From Actinomycetota bacterium (lineage in GTDB: Bacteria; Actinomycetota; Thermoleophilia; Gaiellales; Gaiellaceae), in contig JACCZA010000017.1 in the NCBI GenBank assembly GCA_013696185.1, positions 1-7,477 of the forward strand: DNA of 7,477 bases, given 5' to 3'. The position numbers and the translations under genes are program-made. The notes under the pieces were generated by a model. The model did not search any database and had not been told where the DNA came from. It worked only from the letters and a program-made list of their open reading frames with translations. Below, one piece after another: positions 1 through 5,597 of this stretch (position 1 is its first letter; each line of letters opens with the position of its first letter).

Positions 1-99
1 TTCTCGAACGTCGCCTCTCCCCCTCTTGCCGCAGTTTCGTAACCGCGCGCGAGGCCACCAGGCTCCGCTTCCCTCGACTGCGTCCACCGCCGGTCGGAG

Positions 100-122
100 A
101 AAGCCCTGCACGAAGGGGCCTT
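100..122 (-). terminator. Weak hairpin downstream of tRNA-Leu, possible terminator
   Basis: Read on the minus strand just after the tRNA 3' end, AAGGCCC can pair with GGGCTTT around a 9-nt loop, giving seven pairs including one G-T wobble. The T residues lie inside and just after the 3' arm, and there is no long T tract. It starts 2 nt past the tRNA discriminator base, so it is well placed to end the tRNA transcript. The stem is modest and could be chance in GC-rich DNA. No gene is recognisable in the remaining left-edge bases 1-99. Confidence 0.35.
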
Positions 123-124
123 TA

Positions 125-208
125 TGCGGATGAGAGGACTTGAACCTCCACGGGGTCGCCCCCACACGGCCCTGAACCGTGCGCGTCTACCAATTTCGCC
201 ACATCCGC
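125..208 (-). tRNA. tRNA-Leu (anticodon CAG)
   Basis: The minus strand folds into a complete 84-nt class II tRNA. The acceptor stem is GCGGATG/CATCCGC with discriminator A. The D arm contains AAATTGGTAGA between GCG and CGC. The anticodon stem is CACGG/CCGTG around loop TTCAGGG, with anticodon CAG at 174-172. A 15-nt long variable arm contains a GGGG/CCCC stem, and the T arm carries TTCAAGT. The long variable arm and CAG anticodon identify a leucine tRNA reading CUG, a heavily used leucine codon in such GC-rich genomes. The 3' CCA is not encoded (TAA follows the discriminator), so it must be added after transcription. No integrase or duplicated 3' end is seen beside it, so there is no sign of use as an attachment site here. 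Confidence 0.96.
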
Positions 209-216
209 GCAGCACG

Positions 217-229
217 AGTGTAATGCACC
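217..229 (-). promoter_or_regulatory. Candidate promoter of tRNA-Leu
   Basis: On the minus strand the sequence GGTGCATTACACT ends with a TANNNT-type -10 hexamer (TACACT, 222-217). The hexamer ends 8 nt before the first base of the mature tRNA, so transcription would start within a few bases of the tRNA 5' end. No clear -35 hexamer is visible at 16-18 bp spacing. Eleven of the 13 bases recur before the small membrane-protein gene at 3006-3018, which supports a functional element. The call rests on position and similarity only. Confidence 0.45.
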
Positions 230-290
230 GCCCGTCGCTCCCCCGGACCGCGCGGAGCGCCGCCTTTCCGGTGCCGGGGACGTCCTAATC

Positions 291-296
291 TAGGAT
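291..296 (+). promoter_or_regulatory. Candidate -10 box for a leaderless start of the S8 protease
   Basis: TAGGAT at 291-296 matches TANNNT and overlaps the ATG at 295. Seven bases later there is an in-frame GTG at 304. The same arrangement (TAGACT, 7 nt, GTG) precedes the minus-strand gene at 2998, and TAGCAT, 6 nt, ATG precedes the gene at 3225. No Shine-Dalgarno sequence stands at a useful distance before either 295 or 304. If the box is used, transcription would begin at or near the GTG and translation would be leaderless. An alternative -10 reading, TAATCT at 286-291, fits the spacing less well. Confidence 0.4.
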
Positions 297-2751
297 GCGA
301 GACGTGCGGGTTGCGGTCGTCCTCCTCGGCGCGGCCTGCGCACTGGCGACAGCCGCCCCCGTGGCGCACGGAGCAGGCGGTGCGCCTCGAGTCGAGGCCG
401 TGGTCGAGCTCGAGGCTCCGCCGCTCGCGCGGGCGCTCGAAGCGAGTCGGGTATTCACGGCGGCGGCCAGGCGCGAGCGACTGCATCTCCGGACGCCGAC
501 GAGCGTCTCCTACCTGCGAGGTCTCGCCGCGCAGCAGCAGGCGCTCGCCCGCCGCATCGAGCAGGCGATTCCGGGCGCCCGCGTCGGCTGGCGCTACCGA
601 ATCGTCCTCAACGGCCTCGCAGTCAGCCTCCCGGCAGACCGGGTCTCGCGGCTGTCCTCCCTCCCGGGTGTCCGGGGGGTCTATCCGAGCGTGCGTTACC
701 GCGCCCGGCTCGACCGCAGCCCGCGCCTGATCGGTGCGCCCGACCTGTGGGGCCCGGGCCTCACGACTGCCGGCAACGGGATGAAGATCGGGATCGTCGA
801 CGACGGAATCGACCAGACCCACCCGTTCTTCGACCCGCGCGGCTTCTCCGCCCCGGCCGGCTTCCCCAAGGGGCAGCGCGCCTACACGACCGGCAAGGTG
901 ATCGTCGCCCGCTCCTTCCCTCCCCCCTCGCCGACCTGGAAGCACGCGGGCAAGCCGTTCGACCCGCAGTTCTCCGAGCACGGGACGCACGTAGCCGGTA
1001 TCGCGGCGGGCAACAACGGCGTCGTGCCCGGGCGGGGCCGTGCGCCCCTCTCCGGCGTGGCTCCCCAGGCCTACCTCGGCAACTACCGCGTCCTCACGAT
1101 CCCGACCGCCTCGGGGGTGGGCCTCGACGGCAACGGGCCGGAGATCGCCGCCGGCATCGAGGCGGCCGTCCGGGACGGCATGGACGTGATCAACCTCTCG
1201 CTCGGGGAGCCCGAGATCGAGCCGAGCCGCGACGTCGTCGTGGCCGCGATGAACGCCGCGGCAGCTGCTGGGGTCGTCCCCGTCGTCGCGGCCGGCAACG
1301 ACTTCGCGGAGTTCGGCCGGGGCTCGGTCGGCTCGCCCGGCAGCGCGGCGCGGGCGATCACCGTCGCCGCCGTCTCGAAGGCGCGCGAGATCGCCGACTT
1401 CTCCTCGGGCGGTCCGACGCCCGTCTCGCTCCAGCTCAAGCCCGATGTGAGCGCGCCGGGCGTCGCCATCACGTCGTCCGTGCCCGCGCGCGAGGGCACC
1501 TGGGACGAGTTCAGCGGCACGAGCATGGCGGCGCCCCACGTCGCAGGCGGGGCCGCGCTTCTCAGGCAGCGCCATCCGGAGTGGACGGTCGAGCAGCTCA
1601 AGTCGGCCCTCGTCTCGACGGGCGTCCCGGTGCTCGGCGCGGGTGGCCAGGCGCAGGTGGCGAGCACCCGCCAGGGCGGCGGACTGATCGACCTGCGCCG
1701 CGCCGACACCCCCCTGCTCCTGCCGCAACCGGCGAGCGTGTCGTTCGGCTTCCTGCGGCCGGGCACGACTGCCGAGCAAGAGATCGAGCTCGCCGATGCG
1801 GGCGGCGGCGAGGGCGTCTGGTCGGTGTCGGTCGAGCGGAGCCCCGCGAGCCCGGGCGCGACGGTGCGGGTGCCGGCCACGGTGACGGTGCCCGGAACGC
1901 TCGTCGTCGCGGCGCAGATCGACGCGGCAGCGCGCGAGCGGGAGGTGGGCGGCTTCGTGGTCCTGACCAGGGGGACGGACGTCCGGCGGATCCCCTACTG
2001 GCTCCGCGTCAACATCCCGACGCTGGGTCGTCCGGCCCGCTCGCTCGCGCGGAGCGGCACGTACATCGGCGACACGAGGCGGGGTGCCGCCCGGGTCGCG
2101 CGGTACGGCTACCCGGAGTACGCGGGAGGCGCGAGCACGTCCTTCGCCGGGCCCGAACAGGTCTTCCGCATCCGGATCGCTCGCCCGGTGGCGAACTTCG
2201 GCGTCGCGATCGTCGGTCGCGGCCGCGGCGTCACGGTGACGGCGCGCACGCTCCGGGCCGGCGACGAGCAGCGCCAGGTCGGATACACGTCGCTCCCCCT
2301 GAACCTCAACCCCTACCTGCCCTCGTTCCTGCAGCCCCGCCCCGTCTCGGGCGCGGTTCGCCCGACCGCCGGCCTCTACGACATCGTCTTCGACTCCCCG
2401 AGCCGGGCACGCGCCGGAGTCTTTACCTTCCGCTTCTGGATCGGTGACACGGAGCCGCCGACCCTCAGCCTGCTCGGCCGCGTGGCCCGGCGCGAGGGCG
2501 ACCTCGAGCTGCGCGCGACCGACGGCGGCTCGGGCCTCGACCCGCGCTCCGTGATCGCGCAGATCGACGGCCGCCAGCGAGGGGTCTCCGTGTCAGGGCG
2601 GCTGATCCGGATCGACCTGAGCGGCCTGCAAGCCGGACGCCACGGCATCGTCGTGCAGGCGAGCGACTACCAGGAGACGCGCAACATGGAGAACGTGCTG
2701 CGGATCCTGCCCAACACGCGCCGGCTGACGGCGAGCTTCACGATCCGGTAG
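295..2751 (+). CDS. Secreted subtilisin-like serine protease (S8 family)
   Basis: An 818-residue extracellular endopeptidase precursor of the S8 family. The N-terminus has an Arg start, a hydrophobic core (about residues 6-21) and a likely signal peptidase site near residues 26-27. Residues of about 30-150 resemble an I9-type inhibitory propeptide. The catalytic domain runs from about 160 to 470, with Asp169 in IGIVDDGID, His229 in SEHGTHVAG, oxyanion Asn335 in VAAGND and Ser410 in GTSMAAPHVAG, so the triad is complete. No PA-domain insertion is evident between His229 and Asn335. The C-terminal 340 residues look like beta-rich accessory modules: an Fn3-like segment (about 477-575), an unassigned segment (about 580-715) and an Ig-like segment starting near DTEPPT at 718. 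There is no LPXTG sorting motif, C-terminal membrane helix or lipobox, so free secretion is expected. The start could instead be GTG at 304, which keeps the signal peptide. Substrate is unknown; general protein scavenging is the likely role. Confidence 0.93.
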   Translation: MRDVRVAVVLLGAACALATAAPVAHGAGGAPRVEAVVELEAPPLARALEASRVFTAAARRERLHLRTPTSVSYLRGLAAQQQALARRIEQAIPGARVGWRYRIVLNGLAVSLPADRVSRLSSLPGVRGVYPSVRYRARLDRSPRLIGAPDLWGPGLTTAGNGMKIGIVDDGIDQTHPFFDPRGFSAPAGFPKGQRAYTTGKVIVARSFPPPSPTWKHAGKPFDPQFSEHGTHVAGIAAGNNGVVPGRGRAPLSGVAPQAYLGNYRVLTIPTASGVGLDGNGPEIAAGIEAAVRDGMDVINLSLGEPEIEPSRDVVVAAMNAAAAAGVVPVVAAGNDFAEFGRGSVGSPGSAARAITVAAVSKAREIADFSSGGPTPVSLQLKPDVSAPGVAITSSVPAREGTWDEFSGTSMAAPHVAGGAALLRQRHPEWTVEQLKSALVSTGVPVLGAGGQAQVASTRQGGGLIDLRRADTPLLLPQPASVSFGFLRPGTTAEQEIELADAGGGEGVWSVSVERSPASPGATVRVPATVTVPGTLVVAAQIDAAAREREVGGFVVLTRGTDVRRIPYWLRVNIPTLGRPARSLARSGTYIGDTRRGAARVARYGYPEYAGGASTSFAGPEQVFRIRIARPVANFGVAIVGRGRGVTVTARTLRAGDEQRQVGYTSLPLNLNPYLPSFLQPRPVSGAVRPTAGLYDIVFDSPSRARAGVFTFRFWIGDTEPPTLSLLGRVARREGDLELRATDGGSGLDPRSVIAQIDGRQRGVSVSGRLIRIDLSGLQAGRHGIVVQASDYQETRNMENVLRILPNTRRLTASFTIR

Positions 2752-2765
2752 TCGCTTCCTACCGG
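2745..2765. terminator. Hairpin shared by two convergent genes, spanning both stop codons
   Basis: CCGGTAG (2745-2751) and CTACCGG (2759-2765) form a perfect 7-bp inverted repeat around a 7-nt loop, TCGCTTC. The stem holds the TAG stop of the S8 protease on the plus strand and the TAG stop of the small membrane protein on the minus strand, and both genes end in CGG TAG. The position between tail-to-tail genes suits a bidirectional terminator. Neither side has a T tract, so if it terminates it does so as a U-poor hairpin. The match may be helped by both genes happening to end Arg-stop. Confidence 0.45.
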
Positions 2766-2998
2766 CGCCCGTTCTCCTCGCGGTGGTTCTCGATCGTCGG
2801 CAGGCGCGACAGATCGCGCTCGACGCTGGCGGCGAACTCCTCGCTCTCGGTGCGGACGAGCTTGAGGCTGCTCTTGCGCCTCGCGCGGTCGCGCCGGGCG
2901 CGCGCCTGGGTGCCGAAGCGCTCCTCGAGGCGCGGCCACTCGGCGCCTACGAGAACAGCGAGGGCACAGGCGAGCAGCACGATCGACAGCCAGCTCAC
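2759..2998 (-). CDS. Small single-pass membrane protein, function unknown
   Basis: A 79-residue protein starting at GTG. Residues 3-18 (WLSIVLLACALAVLVG) form one membrane-spanning or signal-anchor segment. A charged tail follows, very rich in Arg around residues 32-42, with Lys, Glu and Asp further on. The expected topology is a short outer N-terminus with a basic cytoplasmic domain, or the reverse; the sequence does not decide it. Evidence that it is real: a clean hydrophobic/charged layout, a TAGACT box exactly 7 nt before the GTG, and a stop 7 bp from the stop of the convergent protease with a shared hairpin. No Shine-Dalgarno is visible, which suits a leaderless message. I do not recognise a family. 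The size and layout recall small cell-division or envelope proteins of the FtsB/DivIC kind, but there is no clear coiled coil to support that. Confidence 0.68.
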   Translation of the reverse strand: MSWLSIVLLACALAVLVGAEWPRLEERFGTQARARRDRARRKSSLKLVRTESEEFAASVERDLSRLPTIENHREENGRR

Positions 2999-3005
2999 AC
3001 GTCCC

Positions 3006-3018
3006 AGTCTAGTGCACC
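3006..3018 (-). promoter_or_regulatory. Candidate promoter of the small membrane protein gene
   Basis: Read on the minus strand, GGTGCACTAGACT ends with the TANNNT hexamer TAGACT (3011-3006), followed by 7 nt (GGGACGT) and the GTG start at 2998. That spacing would put the first transcribed base at or beside the start codon. Eleven of 13 bases match the box before tRNA-Leu at 217-229. The upstream part overlaps one of two GTGCAC-centred repeats in this intergenic region. No convincing -35 is seen. Confidence 0.48.
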
Positions 3019-3058
3019 ATCGGCGGCGTGCCGTAGCCCGTCAGCGCACTGGTGCACC
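3011..3058. repeat. Two GTGCAC-centred palindromic motifs, 40 bp apart
   Basis: AGTGCACC (3011-3018) and GGTGCACC (3051-3058) recur in the divergent intergenic region, with matching flanks (T before and RTC after). GGTGCACC is its own reverse complement. The 40-bp spacing is close to four helical turns, so two bound dimers would face nearly the same side of the DNA. The first copy touches the putative -10 box of the small membrane-protein gene. It may be an operator pair, or chance. The rest of the region to 3212 shows nothing that I can assign. Confidence 0.3.
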
Positions 3059-3212
3059 GTCCCGCAACCCCCCTGGACTGCGGCGGCGTCCGGGCACGCC
3101 TGAGCCCACCCGGCGCCCGCTCACGTGCCTCCAGCACGCGCGCGGACACGTGCGACCTCAGCTCGCACCCGGCCACTCCCCGCAGTGGCAGGGGACTTCC
3201 GGGGCGGAGCTC

Positions 3213-3218
3213 TAGCAT
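3213..3218 (+). promoter_or_regulatory. Candidate -10 box for a leaderless M29 aminopeptidase message
   Basis: TAGCAT at 3213-3218 is a TANNNT hexamer separated by exactly 6 nt (GGGGAG) from the ATG at 3225. If the A of ATG is +1, the hexamer occupies -12 to -7, the normal -10 position. The purine-rich GGGGAG touches the ATG directly and is too close to serve as a usual Shine-Dalgarno site. A leaderless transcript is therefore the simplest reading. No consensus -35 is seen upstream. Confidence 0.5.
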
Positions 3219-3224
3219 GGGGAG

Positions 3225-4442
3225 ATGAGCGAGCCCCCGCCGATCGCACGCGCCTCGCTCGAGCGCTACGCCGATCTGCTCGTCGGCTTCGGTGCGAACG
3301 TCCAGCTCGGGCAGATCCTGGAGGTCCGCACGGAGCTCGGCAAGGAGCACCTGGCCCGCGCCGTCGCCGCGAGCGCCTACCGGCGCGGCGCCCGCTTCGT
3401 CGACGTCCGCTACTTCGACCCCTGGCACCGCCGCGCCCGGGTGGCCGGCGCTGATCCCGAGACGCTCGAGTTCTATCCCTCCTGGCACAGGGGGCGGGTA
3501 CTGCAGCTCGGCGAGCAGCGCTGCGCGCGGATCGGCCTCTCAGACACCCCTGTGCCGGGCCTCCTCGACGGGCTCGATCCCACGCTCGCCTCCCGCGACC
3601 GCTTCCCGTTCGTACCCGAGTACCTCTCGGTGATCGACGACAACACGACGAACTGGTGCGGAGCGGTCTGCCCGACTGCCGAGTGGGCGTCACTCGTGCA
3701 TCCCGACCTCGCGCCCGGGGAGGCGCTCGCTCTGCTCTGGGAGCAGGTGCTCCACGTCTGCAGGCTCGACGAGGACGATCCCATCGCGTCATGGCGCGAG
3801 CGGCTGGAGGCGCTCGATGCCGCCGAGAGCGAGCTGAACGAGCGCCGCTTCGACGCGCTCCACTTCGCCGGGCCGGGCACGGATCTCACGGTCGGCCTGC
3901 TTCCGGGCTCGAGGTGGCGAAGCGGCGCCTCCGAGACCGTCGACGGCATCGTCTTTCTCGCCAACCTGCCGACCGAGGAGGCGTTCACCGCGCCCGATCC
4001 CGCCCGCACGAAGGGGGTCGTCCGCTCGACACGACCCCTCCAGCTGCGCAGCGGGGTGCTCGTCAGGGACCTCGTCGTCCGGTTCGAGGGCGGGCGCGCG
4101 GTGCAGGTCGACGCGAGCACGGGCGTCGAAGCCCTGCGCGGGGTGCTCGCCCGCGACGAGGGGGCCGCGCGCCTCGGCGAGGTGGCGCTCGTCGACAGGG
4201 GAGGGCGGGTCGGCACGCTCGACACCGTCTTCTACTTCACGCTCCTCGACGAGAACGCCGCGAGCCACGTCGCCTTCGGCAACGCCTACGCCGAGACGGT
4301 CGACGAGGGCGAGCGCGAGCGGGCGAACTCGAGCTCGATCCACGTCGACTTCATGATCGGCGGGGACGACGTGCAGGTCGACGGGCTCACGCGCGGCGGC
4401 GAGCGCGTGCCCGTCCTGCGCGCGGGCTCCTGGCAGATCTGA
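3225..4442 (+). CDS. M29-family metallo-aminopeptidase (AmpS/AmpT type)
   Basis: A 405-residue cytosolic aminopeptidase that removes N-terminal residues from peptides using a co-catalytic metal pair. The length is normal for the family (about 410). All family metal-site motifs are present in order: NLPTEEAFT with Glu251/Glu252, LGEVAL with Glu319, the DENAASHVAFGNAY stretch with His348 and Tyr355, and the HVDFMIG motif with His373 and Asp375. The N-terminal half (about 10-200) corresponds to the family's substrate-channel/dimerisation region. No signal peptide is present. The ATG at 3225 is preferred because the TAGCAT box lies 6 nt before it and the family-like sequence begins soon after. 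It is transcribed away from the small membrane-protein gene and converges on the M24 gene with a 12-bp gap, where no terminator-like hairpin is seen. It probably finishes the breakdown of imported or recycled peptides. The exact residue preference cannot be read from the sequence. Confidence 0.94.
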   Translation: MSEPPPIARASLERYADLLVGFGANVQLGQILEVRTELGKEHLARAVAASAYRRGARFVDVRYFDPWHRRARVAGADPETLEFYPSWHRGRVLQLGEQRCARIGLSDTPVPGLLDGLDPTLASRDRFPFVPEYLSVIDDNTTNWCGAVCPTAEWASLVHPDLAPGEALALLWEQVLHVCRLDEDDPIASWRERLEALDAAESELNERRFDALHFAGPGTDLTVGLLPGSRWRSGASETVDGIVFLANLPTEEAFTAPDPARTKGVVRSTRPLQLRSGVLVRDLVVRFEGGRAVQVDASTGVEALRGVLARDEGAARLGEVALVDRGGRVGTLDTVFYFTLLDENAASHVAFGNAYAETVDEGERERANSSSIHVDFMIGGDDVQVDGLTRGGERVPVLRAGSWQI

Positions 4443-4454
4443 GCTGCGGGCGCG

Positions 4455-5597
4455 CTAGGGCCGTCGCTCGGAGCCGTCGAAGATCTTCATCGGCAGCCCG
4501 GCGAGCTGCTCCCCGCCGTCGCTCGTGACCAGCCAGGTGTCCTGCATGTAGAGGCAGCCGTGACCGTCCTCCGCGATCGCGTGGGGGTGCATGGAGAAGA
4601 CCATGTTCTCCCGTAGCTCCGTGTCGACGCCCTCGCCGATCTTCGGGAACTCGATCATCGTCATCCCGATCGAGTGGCCCGTGACGTGACCGAGCCGGTA
4701 GCCCCGATCGAGGAAGCCCCGCGAGACCGCCCTGTGCACGTCGTGCGCGGTCGCGCCGTCCGTCATCGTCCTCCGCGCGGCCTCGACGTACTCCTCGTAG
4801 GCCTCGAGCATCCGCTTGCTGTCGTCGCTCGGCTGCCCGGCGCAGATCGCGCGCGAGACCTCGACCCAGTGACCGCCCGGCCCGGCGACCTCGAGCGACG
4901 GCAGCACCATGTCGGTGGCCTCGATCCGGCGGTCCGGGCGCGCGACCGCGAACTCCGGCTCCGCCGAGCCGTGCGGGCCGGAGAGCACCATGTCCATCGT
5001 CAGCCTGCCGCAGCCCTGCTCGACGAAGTACTCCTCGCACGGGGCGAGCAGCTCCGCCGCCGTCCTGCCGGGCTCGAAGGCGTCGAGGAAGACCCAGAAG
5101 CCCTCCTCGTTGATGCGGACGCTGTCGCGCACCGACTCGAGCTCCGTCTCGCTCTTCACGGCCCGTGCGAGGTCGAACTCGACGTCGAACGGCACGAGCT
5201 CGAGGTCTCCGGCCGACAGCGCGCGGAAGTCCCGCACCGTCATCACGTAGTCGAGACCGTAGACGCCGAGCCGCCGCCAGCCCCGCTCGCGGCACCGCTC
5301 GCGCAGCCACTCGCCGGGCGTGTCCACGAACACCTGGTCCTCGATCAGCGAGGTGCCGTGCTCGCCGACGTAGCGCGCCTCGCTCGGAAAGACGATCGAC
5401 GGCTCGCCCTCGCGGGGTAGGAGGACGTAGGCGTAGCGGTGCACGATCACGAAGCCCGAGAGGTACGTGACCGCGCCCTCGAAGCCCGTGTACTCGCTGC
5501 CGGCGACGATCAGCGCGTCCAGGTCGTGCGCCGCCAGCGCCGCTCTCGCGTTCCCGTAGCGCCGGTCGAGCTCCGCGTGCCCTACTGCTCCTGCCAC
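4455..5597 (-). CDS. M24-fold (creatinase/aminopeptidase P-like) protein with altered metal site
   Basis: A 380-residue two-domain protein: a creatinase-type N-terminal domain (about 8-135) and an M24 'pita-bread' domain (about 148-360). The usual M24 ligands are Asp, Asp, His, Glu, Glu. Aligned by eye, the first Asp (VLIDxG) becomes Ser234 in VLPSLEV, and the second Asp (DxTR) becomes Glu246 in EVSR. The His of GHGIG is kept as His308 in TGHSIGM. The Glu of the FxxEPG motif becomes His337 in FSMHPHAI, and the last Glu (IED) becomes Gln352 in YMQDTW. Four of five ligands are thus replaced, so normal dinuclear-metal aminopeptidase activity is unlikely. A metal-free hydrolase like creatinase, or a different His-based site (His308, 337, 339, 346), is possible. 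The start is taken as GTG 5597, which overlaps the upstream gene by 16 nt and has AAGGGGG 10 nt before it. No other in-frame start precedes the N-terminal domain. It is the last gene of a minus-strand operon. Confidence 0.87.
   Translation of the reverse strand: MAGAVGHAELDRRYGNARAALAAHDLDALIVAGSEYTGFEGAVTYLSGFVIVHRYAYVLLPREGEPSIVFPSEARYVGEHGTSLIEDQVFVDTPGEWLRERCRERGWRRLGVYGLDYVMTVRDFRALSAGDLELVPFDVEFDLARAVKSETELESVRDSVRINEEGFWVFLDAFEPGRTAAELLAPCEEYFVEQGCGRLTMDMVLSGPHGSAEPEFAVARPDRRIEATDMVLPSLEVAGPGGHWVEVSRAICAGQPSDDSKRMLEAYEEYVEAARRTMTDGATAHDVHRAVSRGFLDRGYRLGHVTGHSIGMTMIEFPKIGEGVDTELRENMVFSMHPHAIAEDGHGCLYMQDTWLVTSDGGEQLAGLPMKIFDGSERRP

Noticed and set aside
125..208. tRNA-Leu as an integration site for a mobile element.
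   Set aside because: No integrase, no repeat of the tRNA 3' end elsewhere in the window, and neighbouring genes look like ordinary chromosomal genes.
295..360. Lipoprotein signal (Cys15) in the S8 protease.
   Set aside because: The residues before Cys15 are Gly-Ala-Ala, without the Leu or similar residue needed at -3 of a lipobox; a normal secretion signal fits better.
187..1779. A 530-residue minus-strand frame opposite the S8 protease.
   Set aside because: It is a low-complexity Arg/Ala/Gly shadow of the protease caused by high GC, and its 3' end... i.e. its low-coordinate end runs into the tRNA-Leu gene. No domain is recognisable.
747..2447. A 566-residue plus-strand frame inside the S8 protease.
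   Set aside because: It is a +1/+2 shadow with Arg/Pro/Gly-rich composition. The overlapping frame carries the full catalytic triad.
4435..4486. Two AGATCT palindromes flanking the M29/M24 convergent junction.
   Set aside because: Both lie in coding sequence (end of M29 and end of M24), 46 bp apart, with no further pairing around them; most likely chance.
3656..4528. A 290-residue plus-strand frame overlapping the M29 aminopeptidase and running beyond it.
   Set aside because: It is extremely Arg-rich and lacks any motif; it is a GC-driven shadow of the M29 gene.
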